The notes: generated by a model not told the origin, from the letters alone. Shown: positions 25,505 to 32,795, counted from the first letter of the stretch. The stretch is 64,000 nt of DNA from Euzebya sp. (GCF_964222135.1 NZ_CAXQBR010000065.1:1-64000), one strand, 5' to 3'. A program made the numbers and translations.

Positions 25505-25893
25505 GCCGCGGTCCCCTTCGCCCGCTCGATCGCGGCGTCCAGATCGGCAGGGTCGAAGCGAACCGCCCCGCCGAGCCGGACCGCCGGCAGCGACCCGTCC
25601 CGAACCCGGCGGCGCAGCGTCGACTCCGACAAGCCGGTCCGCGCCTCGGCGTCCGCGTAGGTCAGCAGTGTGGTCACACCGGCACCGTGCACCGCCGGCG
25701 GCGGCAGCGCCGGAACTTGACCGCTCCTGGCAGCAGATGACCGCAGTTGACCGATCACGTCGGCCAGACCGGCCGGATCCGGCAGCCCCGCGTCGACCAG
25801 CCGGCGCCGGTAGGCGGTGATCGCCGCGATCAGGTGGGCCGCCAGCGCGGGGGCGTGCTGGCCGGCGAGGAGCTCGAGGTCCAGGCGGCTCAC
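25501..25893 (-). CDS. MerR/excisionase-type HTH protein
   Basis: 130 aa. The N-terminal half is helical. The C-terminal ~55 residues are an HTH_17/excisionase domain: YADAEARTGLSESTLRRRVR, then GSLPAVRLGGAVRFDPADLD. GTG start overlaps the upstream stop. Likely an operon regulator rather than the excisionase, because another xis-like gene lies beside the integrase. Confidence 0.65.
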   Translation of the reverse strand: MSRLDLELLAGQHAPALAAHLIAAITAYRRRLVDAGLPDPAGLADVIGQLRSSAARSGQVPALPPPAVHGAGVTTLLTYADAEARTGLSESTLRRRVRDGSLPAVRLGGAVRFDPADLDAAIERAKGTAA

Positions 25894-26135
25894 GACGCAC
25901 CTGCCCGGCCAGGAACCACAGCAGCGGGGCGGGATGTCGGAACCTGTACGCGCATCTCCACTCCCACCCCGGCGGCATACGACCCCTCCCCCCGGAGGGG
26001 GGTCCCCCCACCCCTCTCGGCGGGCGCGGGTGTGGAGTCGGTGAACTGGCGGCACCAGCAGCGCCAGGCCGCGCACGGCTGTCCGAGAGCGGCGATCCAG
26101 TCGTGCTCGACGATGGTGTGGCCGCAAGTGCACAC
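25890..26135 (-). CDS. Zinc-ribbon-like small protein
   Basis: About 81 aa from GTG 26135: VCTCGHTIVEHDWIA then PCAAWRCWCRQF gives a CxCGH...C..CWC pattern suited to one metal site. Its stop overlaps the next GTG. The same frame stays open to an ATG at 26456 that overlaps the initiator gene stop, so a 188-aa form is possible. The extra part, however, lies antisense to a better-looking plus-strand gene. Confidence 0.45.
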   Translation of the reverse strand: MCTCGHTIVEHDWIAALGQPCAAWRCWCRQFTDSTPAPAERGGGTPLRGEGSYAAGVGVEMRVQVPTSRPAAVVPGRAGAS

Positions 26136-26198
26136 GGCCGGTCGCGGTGCCGTGGTGTGATCCGGGCGATCGGAAGCGTCGTGAGGAAGGACCTCGGC

Positions 26199-26378
26199 AT
26201 GTCGATCCTCTGGCTGTTCGCCGTCGCCCTGGGGCTGATCGTGGAGTACCTGCTGATCCGCGGGGCGGTGAAGGACGCACTCGGCCGGGCCCTGTATGAC
26301 AACCGGGAGTTCCTGCTGAGCCTGCTGCGCGAGGCCAACACTCTGGATGGCGAGCCGGGCGCGTCGGACCGGGAGTAG
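26199..26378 (+). CDS. Small single-pass membrane protein
   Basis: 59 aa, ATG with AAGGA 9 nt upstream. One transmembrane helix (SILWLFAVALGLIVEYLLI) followed by a charged helix. Codon use matches real genes here (nearly all codons end in G/C). It is the only plus-strand gene inside the minus-strand operon. Possible holin-like or superinfection-exclusion-type peptide (inference). Confidence 0.6.
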   Translation: MSILWLFAVALGLIVEYLLIRGAVKDALGRALYDNREFLLSLLREANTLDGEPGASDRE

Positions 26379-26452
26379 GCGTGCCGCTGACCGGTCATGG
26401 GTTTCATGCCCTGAGGGCGTCGGGGCGTCCGTGGTGACCGCCGGTTCGGTGG

Positions 26453-27493
26453 TCATGTGGTGCGCTCCTTCGGGTTGTTGCGGACCTTCGTGGCGTAGTG
26501 GAAGAGGCTGAGCGGGTCGGCGTTGTGGGGTGGGGTGAGACCGGCGCCGGACTCGACGGCGACGCGGATCGACTCGAGCGTGGCGATCGAGCCGGCTTCC
26601 TTGACGTGGCGGCCAAGGAGCGCCCAGCCCTCGGACGGCATGGGCTGGTCGGTGACGTACTCGAGGTAGTCGCCGATGACGACGCCGGCGCGGTTGCGGC
26701 CGCGGCGCTGCTGCTCGGGGGTGTCGGCGGGGAGCTCTCGGTGGAGGACGCCGATCAGCCAGCGGGCGACGTCGGAGCGGTTCTCGGTGTCGGGCGGCTC
26801 GTGGTCGTGGCGGATCGCCCACTCGGCGAGGGTTCGGCTGTAGGTCTGCCCGGTCCGGTTCCGCATCGGCAGCTCGTCGCCGCCGGCGGGGTCCTGGTCG
26901 GCGACGTCCTGGCGGTCGTCGTCGTCCGCGCCGTCGGCGCGATGGTCTTCTCGAGGGTCTTCTCGGTACTCCTCGGGTGGGGGGGTAGGGGTACCCCCCG
27001 GTTCCGGGGGGTGGGGGCACCCCCCGGTCGGTGGCTGTGCGACCCCCCGGGCGTCTGCCCGGGGGGCCAGGCCGCCCCCCTGGAGCGACAGGGGGGTCGT
27101 GTCGCCCCCCTGTCCGGGGTCAGACAGAGGGGTCAGGTCGCCCCCCTGTCCGGCTGGTGACAGGGGGGTGGTGTCGCCCCCCTGTGGGGGGAGGCCCACG
27201 ATGGAGCGGACCCGGCGGTGGCCACGGCGGGAGTGGCCGGGCTGGTAGCTGATCAGGCCGGCGTCGGCGAGGTCGTGGAGGGCGCGTCGGAGGTCGCGAC
27301 GGTCGATGCCGGTGAGCTGGCCGAGGCGGGCCTGGGAGACGGTGTCGGTGAGCCGGGACCAGGTCGCGGTCTCGTGCAGGATCGCGAGCAGCACCCGGTA
27401 CTGCCGTGGGGGCAGGGTCCGGGATGCGGCCGTGGCCATCACGGTGCGCATGGCGGCGCCCACCTCGGCGTAGGAGTCACGCGGTGGGGTCAT
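26453..27493 (-). CDS. Phage-type replication initiator (O-like), origin-bearing
   Basis: 346 aa. The N-terminal winged-helix (~10-90) resembles phage replication-protein-O N-domains: LPPRQYRVLLAILHETATWS, LGQLTGIDRRDLRRALHDLA, DAGLISYQPG. A repetitive linker (~100-200) carries GGDxTPLSxxGQ repeats. The C-terminal domain includes SRTLAEWAIRHDHEPP, RGRNRAGVVIGDYLEYVTDQ and LGRHVKEAGSIATLESI. The linker DNA is a hairpin array, recalling lambda O, whose gene contains the origin. ATG 27493 is chosen, and a GTG lies at 27508. Confidence 0.65.
   Translation of the reverse strand: MTPPRDSYAEVGAAMRTVMATAASRTLPPRQYRVLLAILHETATWSRLTDTVSQARLGQLTGIDRRDLRRALHDLADAGLISYQPGHSRRGHRRVRSIVGLPPQGGDTTPLSPAGQGGDLTPLSDPGQGGDTTPLSLQGGGLAPRADARGVAQPPTGGCPHPPEPGGTPTPPPEEYREDPREDHRADGADDDDRQDVADQDPAGGDELPMRNRTGQTYSRTLAEWAIRHDHEPPDTENRSDVARWLIGVLHRELPADTPEQQRRGRNRAGVVIGDYLEYVTDQPMPSEGWALLGRHVKEAGSIATLESIRVAVESGAGLTPPHNADPLSLFHYATKVRNNPKERTT
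26978..27186. repeat. Hairpin/G-tract array inside the initiator gene (candidate replication origin)
   Basis: Six inverted repeats with C6/G6 arms. Three 28-bp units at 27087-27114, 27123-27150 and 27159-27186 lie exactly 36 bp apart, each GACAGGGGGG / CCCCCCTGTC with an 8-nt loop ending GTCG (the second has one arm mismatch). Others: 26979-26998, 27004-27027 and 27043-27066 (10-bp arms, 4-nt loop). The 36-bp period keeps the reading frame. Confidence 0.75.
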
Positions 27494-27539
27494 GCGGGCC
27501 TCGGCCACGAACTCGGCGGTGGCATCGGGGTGTCAGCGG

Positions 27540-27830
27540 TCACGCCGCGGCGGGCTGGGCCCAGTGCTGGCGACCGTCGGCGTAGCCGCTGCTGTAGGCG
27601 GTGCGGAGCTTGGCCAGGTGCGTCAGCCACGCGGCCCGGACGTCGTCGGCCTGGTCGGTGCCGACGCCGGGCGCCGGCCGGGGCGTGGCGGGGTCGGGCA
27701 GCGTCTGGAGGAACCGGCGGGCGCGGTCGCCCATCTCGATCCGGTCCGGGAACGCGGCCGCGACGTCCTGACCGGCCCGGCGGGCGGCGGTGAGGGCGGG
27801 CAGGCCGGCGGTGTCGATCAGCCGCGTCAC
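27540..27830 (-). CDS. Small hypothetical protein
   Basis: 96 aa, GTGA overlap with the upstream gene. Helical, with MGDRARRFLQTLPDPATP and AAWLTHLAKLRTAYSSGYAD. Early-operon position before the initiator. Not recognised. Confidence 0.5.
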   Translation of the reverse strand: MTRLIDTAGLPALTAARRAGQDVAAAFPDRIEMGDRARRFLQTLPDPATPRPAPGVGTDQADDVRAAWLTHLAKLRTAYSSGYADGRQHWAQPAAA

Positions 27831-28192
27831 GGCTGCACCTCCCGGCCGATCCAGAGCCGGCAGACTCCGCGCCTCGCAGGGCGTCGGCTCACGGTGTAGC
27901 CGACAGGGCGGATGGTGCCCTCGCACTTGAGAGTGAGGAACACCCCGCCCATGGCCCACGGGCCGCCGGACAGCGTCGGCTGGTCCATGTCGAGACCCGC
28001 CTCGAGCGCGACCTCGCGAAGGTCGTCAGCGGTCCAGGGCGTCCGCCGGGTTCGGGCCAACTGGCGGCCGAGCTCGAGGAGTTGCGCTCGATCCGGAACG
28101 GACAGGGCCGCTAGGGCGTCGGCCGCCCGCTCGTCACGGACCGCAGCGGCAGACACTTCAACGGACGCGGTGTCAGCGCTACGCTGGCGCAT
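27827..28192 (-). CDS. Small hypothetical early protein
   Basis: 121 aa, ATG 28192 overlapping the previous gene by 14 bp. N-terminal helices with SVPDRAQLLELGRQLARTRR and a winged-helix-like WTADDLREVALEAGLDMDQP, then a beta part (GGVFLTLKCEGTIRPVGYTV). Possibly DNA-binding (inference). Confidence 0.5.
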   Translation of the reverse strand: MRQRSADTASVEVSAAAVRDERAADALAALSVPDRAQLLELGRQLARTRRTPWTADDLREVALEAGLDMDQPTLSGGPWAMGGVFLTLKCEGTIRPVGYTVSRRPARRGVCRLWIGREVQP

Positions 28193-28451
28193 GTCGACCC
28201 TCCTCGCCGGCCAGGTGAGTAGACGACTTCTCGCCCTCGCCGGTACCAGCGGCGGGGGCGTCGTCATGGACGGGGACACCCAGCAGGTGCAGCAGCCGAT
28301 GGGTCGGAACGACGAGCCGGCGGCCGATTCGGAGGGTCGGGATGTCGCCGGCGCGGGCGGCGTCGTAGGCGCTGTTGCGGCCGACGCCGAGGAGTTCGGC
28401 GGCCTCGGGCACGGTGATGGTGGCGCGTCCGCGGAGATCGGTCAGCGTCAT
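28179..28451 (-). CDS. Excisionase-family HTH protein
   Basis: 90 aa. TVPEAAELLGVGRNSAYDAA then GDIPTLRIGRRLVVPTHRLL is a textbook HTH_17 domain. The acidic C-terminal tail overlaps the next gene. The start overlaps the XRE gene stop (TGATG). Likely early regulator. Confidence 0.7.
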   Translation of the reverse strand: MTLTDLRGRATITVPEAAELLGVGRNSAYDAARAGDIPTLRIGRRLVVPTHRLLHLLGVPVHDDAPAAGTGEGEKSSTHLAGEEGRHAPA

Positions 28452-28699
28452 CACGCCGCGGTCACCTCCCGGAGGTCTGCCAGTAGGTCGACGTAGGCGA
28501 CCAGGTTCGTGGCGTTGGGCTGGGTCTTTCCGGTCTCCCAGGCCCACACAGCTTGCGGCGTCACCTGGATGGCTCGGGCGATCTCGGCGATGGACGCGCC
28601 GGCGGCCTCACGGATCCGCCGGCACTCCGCAGGAGGCGGAAGGGACTGACGTGCTCGGGTGCGCTTCATCAGCGCCGTTCGGGGTGTCATGAAGTGCAC
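28451..28699 (-). CDS. XRE-family transcriptional regulator
   Basis: About 82 aa (an internal ATG at 28669 is possible). Cro/CI-type HTH: CRRIREAAGASIAEIARAIQ, then VTPQAVWAWETGKTQPNATN. Too short for a self-cleaving CI repressor. It heads the minus-strand operon and is divergent from 28804-29520, with a candidate operator between. Confidence 0.75.
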   Translation of the reverse strand: MHFMTPRTALMKRTRARQSLPPPAECRRIREAAGASIAEIARAIQVTPQAVWAWETGKTQPNATNLVAYVDLLADLREVTAA

Positions 28700-28803
28700 G
28701 GTAAGGCCATGTCACCGCAGTGCCAACGTCCCAACATTGCCGTTCTTCTGTCCGGCAGGCAATGTAATTGACGCAGCATTACCTATGTGCGTATGGTCAC
28801 TGT
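28700..28803. promoter_or_regulatory. Regulatory switch region with operator and leaderless promoter
   Basis: Perfect inverted repeat ACATTGCC (28734-28741) / GGCAATGT (28758-28765), 16-bp spacer. Plus-strand promoter TTGACG (28768-28773), 18-bp spacer, TATGGT (28792-28797), ends 6 nt before ATG 28804, so transcription would begin at or near the A of the start codon. The repeat abuts the -35, a good place for repression by the XRE protein. Confidence 0.65.
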
Positions 28804-29520
28804 ATGGCCCGGTTTCAGTCCCAGCGCAGCGTCCCCGAGTTCACGCACCGCGAGGAGCACAGGGACGGCTACACCCACGTGCAGCTCCACTACGCGCTCC
28901 CGGGCGGCGTCGAACTGGGGATCCGCTATCGGAAGGAGTGGGGCGTGGAGGCCTACCCCCACCAGGAGTCGACGACCTTCCTGCCCCGGTTCTTCACCGC
29001 GGCCGTCGTCGACCCTGCGATCCCGTACGCCGTCAACGTTGAACTCTCATGGGACGGATCCGAGGTGGAGTGCACGGCCCTCAGCGTGCGGCCGCGCACC
29101 ATCCACCACGCGCCCGTGGCGTCTTCCGAAGACGAGGTGTACGACGACGGTGGGCCGATCTCGTCTGAGGGCCTCCGCCGAGTCCCGGTGAGCAGGGTCG
29201 TGAAGCTGGCCATCGAGGCGGCGACCCACACCGCCGAGAAGATCGACGGGGAGATGGTGCACGCCTTCTTCGCGACTCCGGACCTGCTGGCCACCTACGT
29301 CGCGGAAGGTCCGCGGACAGCCCGCGGCGTCGCCTTGGGCGATGACCACTACCGGGAGGTTGCCCAGGTGTACCTCGAGGCTGTGAAGGTCGGCGTGCCA
29401 CCCCGCCGCCAGGTGGCGGCGTGGGGATCCTGTTCGGAGTCGACGGCGTCGAAGTGGATTCGAGGCGCCCGCGACCGCGGGCACCTTCCAGCAACCACTC
29501 AGGGTCGAGCGTCTTCGTGA
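28804..29520 (+). CDS. HTH-containing regulator typical of actinobacterial integrative elements
   Basis: 238 aa. The first ~150 residues are beta-rich and unassigned (YTHVQLHYALPGGVELGIRY). The C-terminal part is an HTH: YREVAQVYLEAVKVGVPPRR, CSESTASKWIRGARDRGHLP. Similar proteins accompany XRE genes and tyrosine recombinases in actinobacteria (recalled, not checked). Likely leaderless mRNA. Its 3' end overlaps the convergent xis-like gene. Confidence 0.6.
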   Translation: MARFQSQRSVPEFTHREEHRDGYTHVQLHYALPGGVELGIRYRKEWGVEAYPHQESTTFLPRFFTAAVVDPAIPYAVNVELSWDGSEVECTALSVRPRTIHHAPVASSEDEVYDDGGPISSEGLRRVPVSRVVKLAIEAATHTAEKIDGEMVHAFFATPDLLATYVAEGPRTARGVALGDDHYREVAQVYLEAVKVGVPPRRQVAAWGSCSESTASKWIRGARDRGHLPATTQGRASS

Positions 29521-29723
29521 TCGGCGGCGTGCAACCAGCCCTGCAGGGGGACGCGGGGGATCAGGATCCGTCGTCCGGCGCGCCGGTTGGGCAGCTCGCC
29601 GCGGTGGATCATTCTGTAGACGACGCCGGGGGAGACGCGCAGGACCAGGGCGACCTCCTCGACGGTGAGGACGTCGGGGGCCGCGGCCAGGGAGAGAGGT
29701 TCGGTCGACATGATCGTGCCCAT
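29499..29723 (-). CDS. Excisionase (Xis-like)
   Basis: 74 aa. VLTVEEVALVLRVSPGVVYR then GELPNRRAGRRILIPRVPLQ is the excisionase HTH_17 domain. ATG 29723 directly follows the upstream stop (TAGATG), and ATG 29711 is an alternative. Position next to the integrase supports a role in excision directionality. Confidence 0.75.
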   Translation of the reverse strand: MGTIMSTEPLSLAAAPDVLTVEEVALVLRVSPGVVYRMIHRGELPNRRAGRRILIPRVPLQGWLHAADHEDARP

Positions 29724-30065
29724 CTACGAGAGTGGCTCGTCGAAGCGGACCTCGGGGTCCATCATCAGTTCGTTGTCCGGGAACCAGGGGTCGTCCTGGC
29801 CCTTGAGCACGATCTTGCGGACCGCGACGTGGCTGAGGCCGACAGCACGGCCGATCTCCCGGAAGCTGCCGCCGACTCGGTGGGCGTAGACGATCCAACG
29901 ATCGCGTGTCTCGACGGCACGGTCGGCGATAGCCGCCAGCTGGGCAGCGTGGGAGGCGTGGCTTTCGAGCTCCTCGGCCAGCGCAGGAGGCAGCGTCATG
30001 CCATCGAGCCTAGAAGCCGTCGCCTGGCTCCGTTCCTCGCCGGGAGCACCTGCATGAGTCGTCAT
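29724..30065 (-). CDS. HTH regulator beside integrase
   Basis: 113 aa. Central helix-turn-helix GGSFREIGRAVGLSHVAVRK (sigma-region-4/Hin-like), preceded by a long helix (LAEELESHASHAAQLAAIAD). Its ATG lies at the edge of a perfect 38-bp palindrome, so it may control itself and the divergent integrase. An internal ATG at 29999 is possible. Confidence 0.6.
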   Translation of the reverse strand: MTTHAGAPGEERSQATASRLDGMTLPPALAEELESHASHAAQLAAIADRAVETRDRWIVYAHRVGGSFREIGRAVGLSHVAVRKIVLKGQDDPWFPDNELMMDPEVRFDEPLS

Positions 30066-30102
30066 GGTAACCACGTTACCACATGTGGTAACGTGGTTAC
30101 CA
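30065..30102. promoter_or_regulatory. Perfect 38-bp palindromic operator
   Basis: Each half is TGGTAACCACGTTACCACA, itself two inverted GGTAAC half-sites, giving four half-sites in all. It sits between the HTH gene (29724-30065) and the integrase gene (30149). No other copy was seen in the window. Confidence 0.85.
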
Positions 30103-30148
30103 CAGGGCTTCTGCTGAAGGCCCTCAGGCAGACAGGTGAACCACGACC

Positions 30149-31471
30149 ATGAGCATCTACAAGCGCGGCAAGACCTACACGATCTCCATCGAGTTGGGCC
30201 GCGACGCCAACGGCAAGCGCCTCCGCCGGTACCGCCACGGCTTCCGCACCGTCAAGGAAGCCGGCGAGGCGCTGGTGCTGTGGAAGGCCGAGCTGATAGG
30301 GGGACGATTCGTCGACCCGACGAAGACCACGGTCGCCACGTACCTCCAACAGCACTGGCTGCCCTACAAGAAGCCCGCGCTGCTCCGACAGGCCGAAGAG
30401 GCGGTGGTGACGCGAGAGATCGACCCCCTAACCGACGCACCCGAACCCCAAGGCGGCGAGGTGGCCGTCACCTCCTACTGGGCCTACGAGCGGGCGGTCC
30501 GGATCCACCTCGTCCCTGCTCTAGGTGGCGCGCTGCTCCAGCAGCTGCGCGGCCGCCAGGTCGAGGACATGCTCCGCGGGATGCAGGACCGGGGCCTGTC
30601 ACCCAAGACCATGCACAACGTGTTCGGCGTACTGCACCGGTCGCTCGAGGATGCCGTCCGCTGGGAACTGATCGGCCGGAACCCTTGCGACACCGTCATG
30701 ATGCCGAAGGTGCCCAAGACGCCCATCACCAGCTGGAGCCTCCCTGAGCTCCGTGCCTTTCTGGCTGCGGTCAGGGACCACGAGTACGCCGGCGCGTTCA
30801 TGCTGCTGATCTCCACGGGCATCCGGCGCGGTGAGTTGAGCGGCCTCACCTGGCCGTGCGTCGACCTGGACCGCGAAGAGATCAGGGTCCGGTGGACCTT
30901 GACCCGCGGCAAGGGAGGCAGGATCTGGAAGGGTCCCAAGACCAGAGGCGGTGGCCGGACGATCGCGCTCGACTCCATGACGGTGCAGGCGCTGAAGGTG
31001 TGGCACATCCGGCAGGCCGCCATGCGACTGGCGGCCGGTCCCGCATGGCAGGTGCACAACGCCGACGACTTCGGCCAGGCCCTTCCCGACGTGGTCTTCA
31101 CCCACGCGGATGGAACACAGGTTGCGCCCGAGCGGTGGCTGAAGTGGTTGACGGACATCTGCGAAGCCAATGGCATCCGCAAGATCAGCGTCCACGACGT
31201 GCGACACACCTACGCCACCCTGGCGCTCGAGGCCGCCACCTCGATGGCCGACATGAAGCAGCTGTCCGACCGCCTCGGCCACGCGACGATCTCCTTCACC
31301 CTGGACAAGTACGCTCACGCGCTCCCCGACAAGGACCGGAAGCTCGCCCAGGACATCGCCGACCTCTACCACGGCGACGGGACGGTGCTCGACTTCAAGG
31401 AGGCGAAGCGCCGCCGTGACGCCGGCGACGAACTCGAGGATGGCACCGTCGAGGGCAACGCAGAACGGTGA
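30149..31471 (+). CDS. int: Tyrosine-type site-specific integrase
   Basis: 440 aa. N-terminal arm-binding domain (~1-60, GKTYTISIELGRDANGKRLR), SAM-like core-binding domain (~90-190), catalytic domain (~200-420). Catalytic residues: Arg in TGIRRGELSGL, HxxR in HDVRHTYATL, His in GHATISFTL and Tyr in LDKYAHAL. It catalyses integration into tRNA-Pro, ending ~90 bp from the right att core. Confidence 0.95.
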   Translation: MSIYKRGKTYTISIELGRDANGKRLRRYRHGFRTVKEAGEALVLWKAELIGGRFVDPTKTTVATYLQQHWLPYKKPALLRQAEEAVVTREIDPLTDAPEPQGGEVAVTSYWAYERAVRIHLVPALGGALLQQLRGRQVEDMLRGMQDRGLSPKTMHNVFGVLHRSLEDAVRWELIGRNPCDTVMMPKVPKTPITSWSLPELRAFLAAVRDHEYAGAFMLLISTGIRRGELSGLTWPCVDLDREEIRVRWTLTRGKGGRIWKGPKTRGGGRTIALDSMTVQALKVWHIRQAAMRLAAGPAWQVHNADDFGQALPDVVFTHADGTQVAPERWLKWLTDICEANGIRKISVHDVRHTYATLALEAATSMADMKQLSDRLGHATISFTLDKYAHALPDKDRKLAQDIADLYHGDGTVLDFKEAKRRRDAGDELEDGTVEGNAER

Positions 31472-31560
31472 GAGCCTCACTCGGCTACAGGATGGTGACA
31501 TGAACCGCCCCGAGTCCCCGCTCTGCGACAAGTTTTCGCAGGTCAGGGGCTCGGGGCTTA

Positions 31561-31584
31561 AGTCGGGATGCAGGGATTTGAACC
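31561..31584. repeat. attR core (24-bp direct repeat, right copy)
   Basis: Identical to 14612-14635. Here the repeat forms the 3' acceptor strand and T-arm of an intact tRNA-Pro, so integration left the tRNA functional. Confidence 0.9.
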
Positions 31585-31636
31585 CTGGACCTCCACGTCC
31601 CGAACGTGGCGCGCTGCCAAACTGCGCTACATCCCG
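31563..31636 (-). tRNA. tRNA-Pro (anticodon CGG)
   Basis: 73 nt of paired structure plus a discriminator A. The acceptor stem CGGGATG pairs with CATCCCG. The anticodon arm CCACG-TTCGGGA-CGTGG gives anticodon CGG. The T-arm includes GGTTCAAATCC. No encoded CCA. It is the integration target of the element. Confidence 0.95.
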
Positions 31637-31876
31637 GTGCCACGGCCTGGGCCGTGTGCGAACGACGAGGATAACCGCCCCGCCGAGGATGTGCCCAACT
31701 CGATCTGCGCGACAGCGGGGTCCACGGCAGTCGGCGGCCCGGCACCCGCACCGTTGTTCGCCCGTGGGTGGATGGCGGGGTCCTCGAGGCGGGTGAGTCC
31801 AGTGTCCTTCGCCCGTGGGTGGATGGCGGGGTCCTCGAGCGGGACGCGCGCGACCCACACCCGCCCTCGGCGACCC
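31637..31876. repeat. Upstream region of tRNA-Pro with two 32-bp direct repeats
   Basis: 240 bp without a gene. A 32-bp sequence beginning TTCGCCCGTGGGTGGATGG occurs exactly at 31757-31788 and 31808-31839. Its core, read as CCGCCAT..CCACGGGCG, resembles the hairpin repeats at 44959-45073, pointing to a dispersed intergenic repeat. Confidence 0.6.
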
Positions 31877-32788
31877 TCAGACCCCCGGTGCCCCCACCAG
31901 GTCGAGGACGCTCAGCTCGGGGCGGCAGGCGAAGCGGAACGGGAAGTAGATGCTGTGGCCGAGGCCGGCGGAGACGTGCAGGCGCAGGTCCACCCCGATC
32001 CTCGAGGTCCCCCTCGCCTGGGAGGGGGGCAGGTCGCAGTTGCTCACCAGCGCGCCCCACCACGGCACGGCCAGTTGGCCGCCGTGCGTGTGCCCCGACA
32101 GGGCGAGGTCGAACCCGGAGGCGTCGAAGGCGTGCAGCGCGCGCAGGTACGGCGCGTGCACCAGGCCCAGCCGGAGCACGGCGCCCGGATCGGCCGCCGG
32201 GACCACCCCGAGATCGTCGGCGTCGATGTGCGGGTCCCCCACGCCGACGACCTGCACCGCCCCCGCCGGGGTGTCGACGACCGTCCCCGCGTTCTCGAGC
32301 ACCTGCCACCCCCCGGCCGACAGCCCCTCCACCAGCCGGTCGGTGTCCAGCCGCTGACCCCGCGGTCCGCTGCTCGGCCCCAGCAGGTACGTCGCCGGGT
32401 TGCCCCGCGTCGGCCCGTAGCGGTCGTGGGCGCCCAGCACCGCCAGCCCGACCGCCCCCGTCGACGCGAGCACGTCGCGGTGCAGCGCGACGACGTCGTC
32501 GATGACCTCGCCGGACTCGAGGTTGTCGCCCGCGCTGACGATGACGTCGGGCTGCCACTCCTCCGCCGCGCGCCGCAAGTAGGCCAACCGGTGTCCCTGC
32601 CCGGGGGCCAGGTGCAGGTCCGCGAAGACCATCACGCGCAGCCGCCCGGGGCGGCGCAGCACGTCGAGCACCTCGTGGCGCGTCGCGTACCAGCGACGCT
32701 CGATGCCGACGGCGTACGCGACGGCCAGCCCGCTCGCGGCGACCACCCCGCCGGCCGCCCTGCCGGCACGGCGCCCGGCGGAGGTCAT
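31877..32788 (-). CDS. Calcineurin-like metallophosphoesterase (Rv3683-like)
   Basis: 303 aa with an N-terminal membrane anchor (GGVVAASGLAVAYAVG) and the metal motifs VFADLHL (DxH), VSAGDNLE (GDN), VLGAHDRYGP (replacing GNHD) and LSGHTHGGQL. It resembles YkuE-type phosphoesterases. Adjacent to the penicillin-binding protein, as in mycobacteria, so a wall or lipid role is possible (inference). Confidence 0.87.
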   Translation of the reverse strand: MTSAGRRAGRAAGGVVAASGLAVAYAVGIERRWYATRHEVLDVLRRPGRLRVMVFADLHLAPGQGHRLAYLRRAAEEWQPDVIVSAGDNLESGEVIDDVVALHRDVLASTGAVGLAVLGAHDRYGPTRGNPATYLLGPSSGPRGQRLDTDRLVEGLSAGGWQVLENAGTVVDTPAGAVQVVGVGDPHIDADDLGVVPAADPGAVLRLGLVHAPYLRALHAFDASGFDLALSGHTHGGQLAVPWWGALVSNCDLPPSQARGTSRIGVDLRLHVSAGLGHSIYFPFRFACRPELSVLDLVGAPGV

Positions 32789-32795
32789 CAGCGGC

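Larger units (their letters stand above)
14612..31584. mobile_element. ~17 kb integrative element (satellite-like or reduced prophage) in tRNA-Pro
   Basis: Bounded by a perfect 24-bp direct repeat (14612-14635 and 31561-31584) that is the acceptor/T-arm end of tRNA-Pro. A tyrosine integrase gene ends ~90 bp inside the right end. Contents: integrase, excisionase-like and HTH regulators, XRE repressor, replication initiator, HNH nuclease, tape-measure protein, sce7725/sce7726-type genes, Doc toxin-antitoxin, three tandem HTH genes and one unknown two-gene cassette. I see no terminase, portal, capsid protease, major capsid or lysis gene. It is therefore either a decayed prophage or a satellite that relies on a helper phage. 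Several small genes remain unassigned, so some structural genes could be hidden. Confidence 0.85.

Noticed and set aside
25890-26456. 188-aa minus-strand gene starting at the ATGA overlap with the initiator
   Set aside because: The added N-terminal part reads as Gln/Pro/His-rich antisense sequence against a better plus-strand membrane gene; kept only as an alternative to the 81-aa form.
26978-27186. CRISPR-like array
   Set aside because: Repeats are palindromic, 36 bp apart, in frame inside a coding gene, and have no unique spacers of constant size.
31757-31839. Duplicated tRNA promoter
   Set aside because: The 32-bp repeats contain no -10/-35 pair on the tRNA strand and lie more than 100 bp upstream; a dispersed repeat is simpler.
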